DNA from: Alcanivorax limicola
GTDB lineage: Bacteria; Pseudomonadota; Gammaproteobacteria; Pseudomonadales; Alcanivoracaceae
Length of the DNA stretch: 64,000 nt
Reading direction: 5' to 3'
NCBI RefSeq assembly: GCF_019931215.1
Contig: NZ_JAIOUB010000002.1
Span: forward strand, 806,001-870,000
The position numbers were made by a program, and so were the translations under genes. Below, piece after piece: positions 1 through 8,383 of this stretch. Below the pieces are notes generated by a model that saw nothing but the letters and a program-made list of their open reading frames with translations, was not told the DNA's origin and ran no database searches. How positions within the stretch are numbered: position 1 is the first letter of the stretch; each line of letters opens with the position of its first letter.

Positions 1-254
1 CAGTGGCGTTTGCACCGGACCTGATGATTCTTGATGTGATGATGCCGGGCATGGACGGCCCGAGCACGTTGCGCGCATTGCGCGCGATGCCGGAAATGGC
101 CGGCGTGCCTGCTATCTTTATGACGGCCAAGGTGCAGCCTGAGGAGGTCAAGCAACTGTTGGCACTGGGGGCACTGGAAGTGATTCCCAAACCCTTCGAC
201 CCGATGACCCTGGCGCAGCGGGTGATGACGGTGTGGGAGCGGCGTGATTCGTAA
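1..254 (+). CDS. Response regulator receiver domain, 5'-truncated by window edge
   Basis: Only the C-terminal two thirds of a CheY-like receiver domain lies in the window; the frame is already open at base 3 and the true start is upstream. The phospho-acceptor Asp sits in ILDVMMPG (residue 11 of the visible part), followed by the conserved Thr of MTAK and the Lys of PKPF. The protein stops right after the receiver fold, so it has no output domain. It lies 33 bp upstream of a second receiver-only protein and is probably in the same operon, acting as a phosphorelay intermediate or a protein-protein switch. The family is certain; its partner kinase is outside the window. Confidence 0.85.
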   Translation, partial: VAFAPDLMILDVMMPGMDGPSTLRALRAMPEMAGVPAIFMTAKVQPEEVKQLLALGALEVIPKPFDPMTLAQRVMTVWERRDS

Positions 255-287
255 TGTACAGCTGGAAAAAAGCCGGGAGAACACGTC

Positions 288-671
288 TTGACGGCAGGAC
301 AGATTTTACTGGTTGAGGATGATCCTCTGGTGGGCGAACTGCTGGATTATCTCCTCAAACGGGAAGGTTTTGGTGTGTTGTGGGCTCGGGATGGCCGGGC
401 GGCACAGCGCGCCATCGCAGAGAGTGACGGTTTTATTGCGGCAATTCTTGATGTGATGCTGCCGTATGTCGACGGCTATTCGCTGGTGGAGCAGTTGCGG
501 GAGCATACCGCGCTCAGTGACATTCCAGTGCTGATGCTGACAGCTCGGGCGCAAGAGCAGGACGTGGTGAGAGCCCTTGAGCTGGGTGCCGATGATTACC
601 TGGTAAAACCGTTCCAGCCCGGCGAGCTCACGGCCCGTTTGCGTCGCCTGATACGCAGGCGGCCGCGATGA
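288..671 (+). CDS. Stand-alone response regulator (REC domain only)
   Basis: A 127-residue CheY-like protein: acidic pair D11-D12, phospho-acceptor D55 in ILDVMLP, T85 and K107 (LVKPF) are all present, so it should be phosphorylatable. There is no DNA-binding or enzymatic output domain. The TTG start at 288 is chosen because GGGAGA lies 8 nt upstream and because it gives the normal receiver N terminus. Its stop overlaps the start of the next gene by 4 nt, tying it to the TPR/beta-barrel, HEAT-repeat and glycosyltransferase genes. It may control the polymer-synthesis machinery by direct binding (inference). Confidence 0.88.
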   Translation: MTAGQILLVEDDPLVGELLDYLLKREGFGVLWARDGRAAQRAIAESDGFIAAILDVMLPYVDGYSLVEQLREHTALSDIPVLMLTARAQEQDVVRALELGADDYLVKPFQPGELTARLRRLIRRRPR

Positions 672-1906
672 TACGCCCTCTGATACTCGCGCTGATGCTC
701 GTCGCCACATTCCCCGCACAGGCCTGGGAGGCGGAAGTGCGGCGGTCATTGGAGAACCATGATATTCCCCGCGCCCAGGCGCAAGTCGATGCCGTGTTGC
801 GAGCGTTGCCCCAAGACAGGGCTGCGCTGCTATGGCAAGCACGGCTGAATGCCATGAGCGGTAATCATGCGCTGGCCCGGCAACAGTTCGATGACCTGCT
901 CCGTCTGGACCCGAACAACGTCGATGTCCGCTTCGCCTCTGCCCAGCAATATGCCTGGCAGGGTGATGTGCCCCGGGCCATTCAGGAGGCAGAAAACGCC
1001 CGCACGCTGGCGCCGGATTACGCGGCGGTATGGGCGTTTGAATTGCAGCTTGCCATGACGCACGCACGCTCCGCCGATGACCCTGACGCGGCCGCCGCTT
1101 ATCGGCGCCGCCATCTCGAAGCTCAGGCTGCCGTGCCGGACGTCGCCGCCCAGTATCCGGCAGAGCCGATGCAACCGTTCAGCTGGCGCGGCCGGCGCAT
1201 GCTGGAGATCGGCTATGACGAGGATTATCTCAGCAACGGGCTGAGTGACTGGCGCGGGGCGGATGTGGCGCTGCAGTGGCAGGATTCCCGGGACCGTCTC
1301 TGGTATAGCCGTTTGCGCAATACTTCCCGGTTCGATCAGACAGACAATGAGTATAACGCTGGCGTCTACGTGCCCATGGGAAACCGGCGCCAGCTTCAGC
1401 TGGATGCAACCTACAGCCCCACGGCGCGCATTCGCCCGGAGTGGTCGGCCTATGCGGGCTTTTACCTGATGCCCCGGGATCGCTGGGGGCTTCAGCCGGG
1501 CATCCGCCGCACCCACTATGACGAGAGCGATTCCACGACAGCGAGTCTTCTGGTGGAGCATTACCGGGCGTCCTGGCGCTACGCCTACACCTTCTTTCTC
1601 ACGCAACTGGATGGCGGCGGCAGCGGCGCTGCGCATGTTGTGGACTTGCGCCGTTATTACCGCGACCTCAGCCATGTTGGTGTTGGCCTCGGCGTCGGTC
1701 GGGACATTGAATCCACGCCGCTGGGGCAGCAGATCACCGACGTGCTGGGCGTGTCGGTATTTGGTGAGCACTTTCTTGATAACAGCTGGCTCGATAACAG
1801 CTGGCTCGGCCCCGACTGGAGCGTCACCTGGCGTATAGCCTTTACTGAACAAGGGGATGCTTATGACCGCATTGGCTGGCGGCTGGGTCTCCGCTATCGC
1901 TTCTGA
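668..1906 (+). CDS. YaiO-type outer-membrane beta-barrel protein with N-terminal TPR region
   Basis: 412 residues. A cleavable signal peptide (residues 1-19, ending AQA) is followed by TPR-like helices (about 25-155) and then a C-terminal region rich in alternating aromatic strands that ends in Phe (LGLRYRF), typical of an outer-membrane barrel. The TPR plus barrel layout resembles PgaA and BcsC, the outer-membrane exporters of synthase-dependent polysaccharides. It is translationally coupled to the receiver gene upstream (ATGA overlap) and overlaps the HEAT-repeat gene downstream by 44 nt. A perfect 15-bp tandem duplication (1778-1807) repeats DNSWL near the C terminus. The exact substrate is unknown; an export role is inferred from architecture and neighbours. 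Confidence 0.8.
   Translation: MIRPLILALMLVATFPAQAWEAEVRRSLENHDIPRAQAQVDAVLRALPQDRAALLWQARLNAMSGNHALARQQFDDLLRLDPNNVDVRFASAQQYAWQGDVPRAIQEAENARTLAPDYAAVWAFELQLAMTHARSADDPDAAAAYRRRHLEAQAAVPDVAAQYPAEPMQPFSWRGRRMLEIGYDEDYLSNGLSDWRGADVALQWQDSRDRLWYSRLRNTSRFDQTDNEYNAGVYVPMGNRRQLQLDATYSPTARIRPEWSAYAGFYLMPRDRWGLQPGIRRTHYDESDSTTASLLVEHYRASWRYAYTFFLTQLDGGGSGAAHVVDLRRYYRDLSHVGVGLGVGRDIESTPLGQQITDVLGVSVFGEHFLDNSWLDNSWLGPDWSVTWRIAFTEQGDAYDRIGWRLGLRYRF
1778..1807 (+). repeat. Perfect 15-bp tandem duplication inside the YaiO-type gene
   Basis: Two adjacent copies of a 15-bp unit starting GATAACAGCTGG, at 1778-1792 and 1793-1807. The unit length is a multiple of three, so the reading frame is kept and the pentapeptide DNSWL is doubled. 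Confidence 0.95.
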
Positions 1907-2960
1907 TCCAGCGTTGCTGGCGGTGGTACTGCTGGCGCTGGGGTTGCTGCTGACAACCACGCTGATGCTGCTGGGCACGCTATTGCTCAGCCGCCATCAC
2001 GAACGGCGAGCCCGTCGCGCCGCTCGGGTGCGCCAGCAGTGGATGCCACGGCTGCTGGGTATGCTGACCGGCGCTGACGATGACCCGGAGACCACACTGC
2101 CCCGGCTGGCGCGCCGCGATATGCCAGCACTGGTGAGCCTGTGTAATGCGCTTCAGGACACCGTGCGCGGCGTATCCCGCGAGTCTCTGCAGCTTCTGGC
2201 TCAGCGCCTGGGGCTGATCCCTGAATTGCGTAGCTGGTTGCGCCGCGGTGATGCGGGGCGGCAACTGGATGCCTTGACCTGCCTCGGCCAGCTGCGCATT
2301 GATGCGGCCTGGCCAGACATTCAATCCCTGATGGATCAGGACAATACCGTGCTCAGCCTGACCGCTGCCCGCGCGCTGGTGAATATCGATGCGCCGCGGG
2401 GCGTACCGGAAATCCTGCAGCGGCTGCAGCGAGCTGACTGGTCAGAAAGCCGCGTCACGGCACTGCTCAAGGAAGTCCCGGCGAATACATTGATCCGCAT
2501 GCTGCAGCAAAATCTGCTGACCAGTGAAGCGCGTGCCATGTCGGCCCCGGCGCTGCGTAAACTGATTCGCATCACCAACAGTCTGCAACCTCATCAGGTC
2601 GAGCCCCTTCTGCAGCTGGCACGGGAGCGATTCCCTGATGATGCAGAGCTGCGCAGCACCATTTGCGCCTGCGCCGACGGGCCGCAGTGGTTGGCTTATC
2701 TGCGCACCGCGACCACAGACGAATACTGGCCTGTGCGTGTGCAGGCGGTGCGTCGACTGGGGCGCATTGGCGAACCGGCCGACCGCATTGTGCTGGCGGC
2801 ACGACTCGAAGATCCGGTCTGGTGGGTCAGATATCGGGCAGCGCAGGCGCTGCTTGGTCTGCCCGACGCACAGAGGCAGGCGCTGCAGATCATGGCGCGC
2901 GTCCATGACAGCCAACGTGTGCGAGAGATACTCGCGCATGCGCTGGCGGAGGTGCGCTGA
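1863..2960 (+). CDS. Membrane-anchored HEAT-repeat protein
   Basis: About 365 residues. One strong N-terminal membrane helix (roughly residues 15-43, very Leu-rich) is followed by an Arg-rich cytoplasmic edge and then repeated helical pairs with HEAT/PBS-lyase character, clearest near the C terminus (WPVRVQAVRRLGRIGEPAD, then WWVRYRAAQALLGL). HEAT arrays are scaffolds, so this is probably an inner-membrane adaptor. The start at 1863 is preferred over 1857 because AAGGGG (1851-1856) would abut the 1857 ATG but is 6 nt from 1863. The gene overlaps its upstream neighbour by 44 nt and the glycosyltransferase by 1 nt, so the three products are probably made together. No enzymatic motif is seen. 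Confidence 0.8.
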   Translation: MTALAGGWVSAIASDPALLAVVLLALGLLLTTTLMLLGTLLLSRHHERRARRAARVRQQWMPRLLGMLTGADDDPETTLPRLARRDMPALVSLCNALQDTVRGVSRESLQLLAQRLGLIPELRSWLRRGDAGRQLDALTCLGQLRIDAAWPDIQSLMDQDNTVLSLTAARALVNIDAPRGVPEILQRLQRADWSESRVTALLKEVPANTLIRMLQQNLLTSEARAMSAPALRKLIRITNSLQPHQVEPLLQLARERFPDDAELRSTICACADGPQWLAYLRTATTDEYWPVRVQAVRRLGRIGEPADRIVLAARLEDPVWWVRYRAAQALLGLPDAQRQALQIMARVHDSQRVREILAHALAEVR

Positions 2961-4396
2961 TGGAATGGCTGACAACGCTGATGGCGGCAATACCCGGCGA
3001 CCGCATTCTGGTCTGGGCGCAATGGTTCTTCCTCGGGTACTTTATTGCCCTCGCCCTTGGTTACCTGTCACTGAACGTGCTCGCCATGTTCGCCATTGGC
3101 AAACATACCCGCGCAGCACGCACCGAATATCTGCCCCGCGCCTATCACGCTTTTCTGCCGCCGGTGTCGGTGCTTGTGCCCGCCTATAACGAAGAGGCCA
3201 ATATCACGTCCTCGGTACAGGCAATGCTGCAGCTGGCCTACCCCGAGCACGAAGTCATCGTCATCAATGACGGCTCAAAGGACAACACACTGGCTGTGCT
3301 GACCAGAGATTTCGATCTGTACCCGGTACCAGAAAGCACAGATGAAGCGTTGGCCACGCAAAAAGTGCGGGCAGTCTATCGTTCCCGCTCACAGCCTTTG
3401 CTCCGGGTCGTGGACAAGGAAAACGGCGGCAAAGCTGATGCCCTCAACGCCGGCATCAACTACAGCCGCTTTCCGTTGTTCTGCGGCGTGGATGCTGATT
3501 CCATCATTCAGCGCGACAGCCTGCTGCGCATTGTCCGTATGTTCGTGGATGACCCGGATACCATCGCCGCCGGCGGCACCGTTCGCATTGCCAATGGCAG
3601 CGAAGTGGATGCCGGCAATCTGGTGGAAGCGCGCCTGCCGCGCCGCTGGCTGCCACTGATGCAGATCGTCGAATACCTGCGCGCCTTCATGTTTGGTCGC
3701 CTGGGTTGGGAGCCCCTCAATGCACTGCTGATCATCAGCGGCGCCTTCGGCGTTTTCCGCAAGAACGTCGTGGTGGAGGTTGGCGGCTATCGACATAAAT
3801 CCATCGGCGAGGACATGGAACTGGTGGTGCGCTTGCACCGATACATGCGCCTGGCCCGTCGCCGTTACCGTATCCATTTTTTGCCGGACCCGGTGTGCTG
3901 GACCGAAGCACCGGAAGATCTGGCGACGCTGCGCTCGCAACGCATTCGCTGGCAGCGCGGCTTGCTGGAGAGTCTGTCCGCCAACGCGCGACTGTGCTGC
4001 CATCGGCGCGGCGGTGTGGTGGGCTGGGTGGCATTCCCCTTCATGCTGATTTTCGAAGCCATTGGCCCGCTACTGGAAATCGGCGGCTATATCTTCGTGC
4101 TGGTCATGGCTCTCACCGGCGCCGTCAGCCCCATCTGGGTGATGGCCTTCATGCTGGTGGCCATCGGCCTGGGGATTCTGATTTCGGTGCTGGCACTGCT
4201 GCTGGAGGAAATGTCATTCCGCATCTATCCCGGCAAGCGTTCCATCATGAAACTGTTTCTCGCCGCACTGGCCGAAAACCTGGGCTACCGCCAGCTCAAC
4301 ACCTGGTGGCGCGTGCGCGGCACCTGGCAATGGCTGCGCGGCAAGCAGGCCAAATGGGGCGAGATGAAACGCAGCGGCAGCCTGAGCAAACGCTAG
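2960..4396 (+). CDS. Processive-type family 2 glycosyltransferase, inner membrane
   Basis: 478 residues. A membrane helix (about 17-45) leads into a GT-A domain with the family-2 set: PAYNEE (74-79), D104 (INDGS), the metal-binding DAD (178-180), the general-base ED (284-285) and QRIRW (327-331, QxxRW). At least two C-terminal membrane helices follow (about 350-420). This D, DxD, D, QxxRW pattern is that of processive synthases such as cellulose, hyaluronan and poly-N-acetylglucosamine synthases. There is no PilZ domain. It is the last gene of the receiver/TPR-barrel/HEAT cluster. Polymer synthesis coupled to secretion is the likely job; the sugar cannot be told from sequence. Confidence 0.88.
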   Translation: MEWLTTLMAAIPGDRILVWAQWFFLGYFIALALGYLSLNVLAMFAIGKHTRAARTEYLPRAYHAFLPPVSVLVPAYNEEANITSSVQAMLQLAYPEHEVIVINDGSKDNTLAVLTRDFDLYPVPESTDEALATQKVRAVYRSRSQPLLRVVDKENGGKADALNAGINYSRFPLFCGVDADSIIQRDSLLRIVRMFVDDPDTIAAGGTVRIANGSEVDAGNLVEARLPRRWLPLMQIVEYLRAFMFGRLGWEPLNALLIISGAFGVFRKNVVVEVGGYRHKSIGEDMELVVRLHRYMRLARRRYRIHFLPDPVCWTEAPEDLATLRSQRIRWQRGLLESLSANARLCCHRRGGVVGWVAFPFMLIFEAIGPLLEIGGYIFVLVMALTGAVSPIWVMAFMLVAIGLGILISVLALLLEEMSFRIYPGKRSIMKLFLAALAENLGYRQLNTWWRVRGTWQWLRGKQAKWGEMKRSGSLSKR

Positions 4397-4414
4397 GCAC
4401 CGAGTGTGAGCCGC

Positions 4415-5401
4415 TCAGCGCGAAGCGGTCAACTCGAAGGAACGCAGTCGCGCCGAATGGTCATAAATGTCCGACACGATCATCAATTCATCCGCCTCCG
4501 TTTCGGCAGCCAGTGCATCAATACCAGCGTGCACCGCCTCCGGCGTGCCAATGATGGAGCGCGCCAGCATCTGACTGATCTGCATCTTTTCCCGGGGTGA
4601 CCAGTACTGATCGATATCGTCGATGGGCGGCTGGCTTAACAGACGCGTGCCGCGCAGCAAGTGCGTGAACGACATCTGTTGCGTGGTGGCGAGCCGGCGC
4701 GCCTCCCTGTCTGACTCTGCCGCAATCACATTGACGCCGACGATGGCGTAAGGCGCCGATAACTGCGCCGAGGGTTTGAAACGGCTGCGATAAACCGCCA
4801 GCGCATCCATCAACTGCTGCGGCGCAAAATGCGAGGCGAAGGCGTAGGGCAGGCCAAACTCGGCGGCCAGCGCGGCGCCGAAGGTGCTGGAGCCGAGAAT
4901 CCACAACGGCACCTGCGTGCCCGCGCCCGGCACCGCCTGAATGGCTTGCCCGGGTTGCGTCGGCCCCAGCAATGCCTGCAGCGCCTGCACATCCTCCGGA
5001 AAACGATCCGACGCGGCCGGCGTACGGCGCAGCGCATGCAACGTATTCTGATCCGTGCCCGGCGCCCGCCCCAACCCCAGATCAATCCGGTCCGGATACA
5101 GATGCGCCAGCGTGCCGAACTGCTCCGCAATCACCAGCGGCGAATGATTGGGCAGCATGATGCCGCCCGCACCGACACGAATATGCCGGGTGCCCGCCGC
5201 CACATGACTGATCACCAGCGACGTCGCCGCGCTGGCGATACTCTCCATATTGTGGTGCTCGGCCACCCAGAAACGCTGGTAGCCCCACGCCTCGGCATGA
5301 GCCGCCAGATCCCGGGCATTGTCCAGCGCCTGGCGCACGCTGCCACCTTCTGTGACGCGGACCAGATCGAGGATGGAGAGGCGAGGGGACAGGTCAGGCA
5401 T
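4415..5401 (-). CDS. LLM-class flavin-dependent oxidoreductase (YhbW-like)
   Basis: 328 residues, bacterial-luciferase-like TIM barrel. The N terminus ([14 protein letters not shown]), the AEHHN motif around residue 50, [20 protein letters not shown] and [11 protein letters not shown] are hallmarks of the YhbW/alkanal-monooxygenase-like group that uses reduced FMN. Met at 5401 is chosen over a Met at 5431 because it aligns with the usual family start and has GGAG 7 nt upstream. The gene converges with the glycosyltransferase at its 3' side and follows the Fic gene on the same strand at 76 bp. The substrate is unknown, as for most of this family. Confidence 0.87.
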   Translation of the reverse strand: MPDLSPRLSILDLVRVTEGGSVRQALDNARDLAAHAEAWGYQRFWVAEHHNMESIASAATSLVISHVAAGTRHIRVGAGGIMLPNHSPLVIAEQFGTLAHLYPDRIDLGLGRAPGTDQNTLHALRRTPAASDRFPEDVQALQALLGPTQPGQAIQAVPGAGTQVPLWILGSSTFGAALAAEFGLPYAFASHFAPQQLMDALAVYRSRFKPSAQLSAPYAIVGVNVIAAESDREARRLATTQQMSFTHLLRGTRLLSQPPIDDIDQYWSPREKMQISQMLARSIIGTPEAVHAGIDALAAETEADELMIVSDIYDHSARLRSFELTASR

Positions 5402-5477
5402 GGGGTGGCTCCGGTGATTGAGGCTTGCCATTGAAACACGCCTTGCCGTGTGTCAGACAGCTTCGCGCCCGTCATCG

Positions 5478-6527
5478 TCAACGCAAGTCGTACCACACTC
5501 CGCGGCCGCGGCCATGCTGGGCCAGCGTGCCGCGTTCAACCAGTGACCGGAAATGCTGCTTCAGCGTATTGCGGCTGGCCCCGGTCAGCCTGATGGCCTC
5601 GCCGATGGTGACGCGCCCGTGCTCACGGGCGAACTCGACGATCTGGAGCTGCAGCTCCGGCATGGCGGCCAGCACGATCTTCTCGCGCTCGACCTTCTTC
5701 TCCAGCCGCCGAACCTGCTCAGCCAGCGAGCTCAGGAAGAACGTCAGCCACGGCTGCCAGTCGGGTGCCTCGGTACGGATCGTGCCTTGCGTCTGACGTA
5801 GCGCCAGGTAATACGCCTCTTTGCTTTGCTCGATCACGCTTTCCAACGAGCTGTATGGCACGTAGGCGTAGCCTGCCTGCAGGAGCATCAGCGTGGTCAG
5901 CACACGGGAAAGGCGCCCGTTCCCGTCCTGGAAGGGGTGGATCTCCAGGAACACGACGACGCACAGGGCGATGATCAGCAACGGATGCAGGCGGTCCATC
6001 TCACGTTCCTGGTTCACCCAGGCCACCAGCTCGGCCATCAGGCGGGGAGTGTCAAAGGGCGACGCGGTCTGAAACACGACGTCGATCTGTGCGCCGTTTT
6101 CATCGAAGGCAGCGACGCTGTTCGAGTTGGTTTTGTAGTGGCCGCGATGCCAGGTGTCCTTGTCGCTGTAGCGGAGCAGGATCTGATGCAGCTGCTTGAT
6201 ATGGTTTTCGGTGAAGGGGATCTCCTGCCAGGACGTGGGCACCAGATCCATCAGCTCTGCGTAGCCAGCCACTTCCTGCTCATCGCGGGTGGCGAAGGAT
6301 TTGATCTCCAGATTGGACAAGAGCTGTGCCACCTCCCGGTCGGACAGCTTGCTGCCCTCTATACGGGTGGAGGAGCCGATACTCTCGATGGTGGCTACCC
6401 GTCGCAGCGCCGATAGCCGGTCAGGCGCGAGCGAGCCCAAAGCGCGCCAGGCGCCTTTGAACTCGTCGATCCTGGCGATGAGGTTCAGGATCTGTGAGGT
6501 GATCTGAAGAGTGTCGGTTTTCAGCAT
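5478..6527 (-). CDS. Fic-domain AMP-transferase with N-terminal inhibitory motif
   Basis: 349 residues. The catalytic Fic loop HPFQDGNGR (197-205) is intact, with the catalytic His197 and the ATP-binding Asn203/Arg205, so it should transfer AMP (or another nucleotide) to a target hydroxyl. The helix carrying S53-TRI-E57-G58 fits the (S/T)xxxE(G/N) inhibitory motif; in this class it lies N-terminal in the same chain, so no separate antitoxin is needed. The C-terminal 70 residues form a winged-helix region (EHGRVTIGEAIRLTGASRNTLKQHF), common in this group. It is a single gene with no partner. Target unknown. Confidence 0.9.
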   Translation of the reverse strand: MLKTDTLQITSQILNLIARIDEFKGAWRALGSLAPDRLSALRRVATIESIGSSTRIEGSKLSDREVAQLLSNLEIKSFATRDEQEVAGYAELMDLVPTSWQEIPFTENHIKQLHQILLRYSDKDTWHRGHYKTNSNSVAAFDENGAQIDVVFQTASPFDTPRLMAELVAWVNQEREMDRLHPLLIIALCVVVFLEIHPFQDGNGRLSRVLTTLMLLQAGYAYVPYSSLESVIEQSKEAYYLALRQTQGTIRTEAPDWQPWLTFFLSSLAEQVRRLEKKVEREKIVLAAMPELQLQIVEFAREHGRVTIGEAIRLTGASRNTLKQHFRSLVERGTLAQHGRGRGVWYDLR

Positions 6528-6674
6528 AAATCGTAGGTTACACCGCTTTTAACCAATTCAACGCCCATTTACACCCAATTAAGGATTGCGCCTATTGAGG
6601 CACCCATTTGCATCCAGTTCGCTGTGGCTTTCAGGATGGGGCCAGCCAGGCAAAAAAAGGCCAGGCACAAAAAA

Positions 6675-6698
6675 GCCGTCTTGCGACGGCCTTTTTGT
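6675..6698 (-). terminator. Bidirectional hairpin terminator of ssrA
   Basis: The stem GCCGTC/GACGGC (6675-6680 with 6685-6690) has a four-base loop and is flanked by six A on the left and five T on the right, so it can stop transcription from either side. It lies just past the 3' end of the tmRNA on the minus strand. Confidence 0.85.
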
Positions 6699-6704
6699 TT
6701 GGTT

Positions 6705-7062
6705 TGGTGGAGCCGGCGGGAATCGAACCCGCGTCCGTCAGCAATCCACCTGCAGGTCTACATGCTTATCCCAGTTTATTGATTTGAGTGACTGCAGCCC
6801 AACGGGCAGGACGCAGACACCGAGCCCCTAAAGGTTTTAACAGCGCAATCCGGGGCGGACGTTGCTGCGATCCCGTGTAGCTATGCCGGTCGCGCTTCCC
6901 CACGGGCTGGGTCGCTTGACCGTTGGCAGGCCTTAGGCCGCCAGTGCGTAAGTATCGTCGTTTGCGATTACTTTAGTTTGTCACTAAGGATTTACGAGAA
7001 TCGTGACCTTCTCGGCATGCACCACAGGGTTCATAACCGGCGTCGAAACCTTGTCGGCCCCT
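6705..7062 (-). ncRNA. ssrA: Transfer-messenger RNA (tmRNA)
   Basis: A one-piece tmRNA of about 358 nt. On the minus strand the 5' end GGGGCCG pairs with the 3' CGGCTCC, followed by A and an encoded CCA (6705-6707); the T arm GGGTTCGATTCCC is intact. The tag reading frame is at 6965-6933 and reads ANDDTYALAA before TAA, with GCA as resume codon. The ending LAA is the usual signal for ClpXP/ClpAP, and FtsH (also encoded here) can take part. It rescues stalled ribosomes together with SmpB, encoded 0.6 kb away on the same strand. Confidence 0.96.
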
Positions 7063-7072
7063 GTATCCGTGA

Positions 7073-7078
7073 TTGTAC
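7073..7078 (-). promoter_or_regulatory. Probable -10 box of ssrA
   Basis: TACAAT on the minus strand ends 10 nt before the mature 5' end of tmRNA, leaving room for a short leader removed by RNase P. No convincing -35 hexamer was recognised at 16-18 bp. Confidence 0.5.
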
Positions 7079-7355
7079 AGGAGTTCGGGGCGGAGAGTGC
7101 GAGTTTCAAGGGCTATTTCGCACTGTCTTGGCAGGAGAATGAGACCATGTCAGCACGCAATGTAAACTTTCTTTCATTCCTGTAGGACAATCCAACCCAA
7201 AAGGCGTGACAAATGCCGATTCTGTTAGATGATACCTTTGGTAACACGGCAGGTAACGAATGCCGTAACAGACAGCTGCAATGAGCGGCTGTCCCTGAAG
7301 GCTCCCCCCAGAGGAGAGGCTTCTGGAAATAGCCCTCATAGAGAGAGGTATCGAG

Positions 7356-7616
7356 ATGAAAGCGTTGAATAGTGTTGAGCAACTCATGAATCGCTGGCCG
7401 CTGCTGGGCCGGACACTGGTGCTGATGGTCGCTCTGGTGGCCTACGCGGCGGGTCTGCTGGCCGTAGACGTTGCTACAGGGGATGCCCGGATGCCGGTAG
7501 TGCTGCTGGCGGTGTTCTTCCTGCCTGCGGTGCTGCGGGCCTGGTTGCTGGTCTACTGGCAGGTGCGTGACGACCTGCGCGGTCGCTTCAGCAACCGCCA
7601 TCACAGCGGCGTCTGA
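7356..7616 (+). CDS. Small membrane protein of unknown function
   Basis: 86 residues with two hydrophobic segments (about 20-37 and 47-65, the second VVLLAVFFLPAVLRAWLLVYW) and a basic C terminus. GAGAGAGG lies about 7 nt before the ATG, supporting translation. Base composition and codon use match the core genome. It stands alone between ssrA and smpB, pointing away from ssrA. I do not recognise the family. The 293 bases before it hold only the ssrA upstream region and a small inverted repeat near 7240-7265. Confidence 0.55.
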   Translation: MKALNSVEQLMNRWPLLGRTLVLMVALVAYAAGLLAVDVATGDARMPVVLLAVFFLPAVLRAWLLVYWQVRDDLRGRFSNRHHSGV

Positions 7617-7653
7617 ATCAGCGGTCTGTGACCCTGTCAGTATGAGAGAAGAA

Positions 7654-7677
7654 AGCCCGCGCCGCCCGGCGCGGGCT
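7654..7677. terminator. Hairpin between the small membrane gene and smpB
   Basis: An 11-bp perfect GC-rich stem (7654-7664 with 7667-7677, core GCCCGCGCC) separates two convergent genes. On the minus strand it is followed by TTTCTTCTC, so it should chiefly terminate smpB; it touches the smpB stop codon. Confidence 0.75.
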
Positions 7678-8150
7678 TAGCGTTGCCGCATGATGCGCTG
7701 TTTCTGGCGGTTCCAGTCCCGTTCTTTTTCCGTGGCGCGCTTGTCGAACTTCTGTTTGCCTTTCGCCAGGGCGATATCCAGCTTGGCCCGGCCGTGGCTC
7801 CAGTAAAGACTCAGCGGCACACAGGTAAAACCTTCCTTCTGTACCCCACCAAAGATCCGCCCCAGTTCGCGCTGATGCAGCAACAGCTTGCGCAGCCGCA
7901 TGGGGTCGGGGTTGATGTGGGTGCTGGCGGTGTTCAGTGGTTCGATGCGGCAGCCGAACAGGAACGCCTCCCCGCCCCGAAGCATGATGTAGGCTTCAGA
8001 CAGGTTACAGCGACCGGCGCGCAGCGCTTTCACTTCCCAACCTTCCAGTACCAGGCCAGCTTCGAAGCGGTCGTCGATGTGATATTCGTGGCGCGCCTTG
8101 CGGTTGGCTGCAATGGTGGCGGTGCCCGATTTGCTTTTCGGTTTCGTCAT
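7677..8150 (-). CDS. smpB: SsrA-binding protein SmpB
   Basis: 157 residues, the normal length. The OB-fold core is clear: [33 protein letters not shown] and the basic C-terminal tail ([28 protein letters not shown]) that enters the empty ribosomal A site and mRNA channel. It binds tmRNA and delivers it with EF-Tu to stalled ribosomes. The longer reading frame upstream of 8150 has no family similarity; Met at 8150 gives the canonical start. No Shine-Dalgarno is visible; a TATAAT is only 9 nt upstream (see the promoter entry). Confidence 0.96.
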   Translation of the reverse strand: MTKPKSKSGTATIAANRKARHEYHIDDRFEAGLVLEGWEVKALRAGRCNLSEAYIMLRGGEAFLFGCRIEPLNTASTHINPDPMRLRKLLLHQRELGRIFGGVQKEGFTCVPLSLYWSHGRAKLDIALAKGKQKFDKRATEKERDWNRQKQRIMRQR

Positions 8151-8159
8151 GGGGGCGGG

Positions 8160-8165
8160 ATTATA
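8160..8165 (-). promoter_or_regulatory. Candidate smpB -10 box very close to the start codon
   Basis: A perfect TATAAT on the minus strand, separated from the smpB ATG by nine bases (CCCGCCCCC). If used, transcription would start within two or three bases of the ATG and the message would be nearly leaderless. No strong -35 is seen upstream. Confidence 0.5.
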
Positions 8166-8383
8166 GCGTGATAGCAGCGGAAAAGATTGTGTTGCGACCT
8201 GCAACACCGCGCGAACACGGATGGTGGGGGCTTTGTGCGGCAACATCAAGGCCGTGCCGGGGCTGTGCCGGGTTATGCCGTGGGCAATCAGCGCCTGAAT
8301 GATGTTCATCCGGGTTGAGCAGGCCATGCAAAGTCCGCAAAATGGCCGCTTCATAGACGGGGCTCCACCAACAGGTATTGCGC

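Noticed and set aside
306-1978. Long minus-strand open frames (253 and 382 codons) opposite the response regulator and barrel genes
   Set aside because: Low-complexity shadow translations of GC-rich coding sequence, without domains or ribosome-binding sites.
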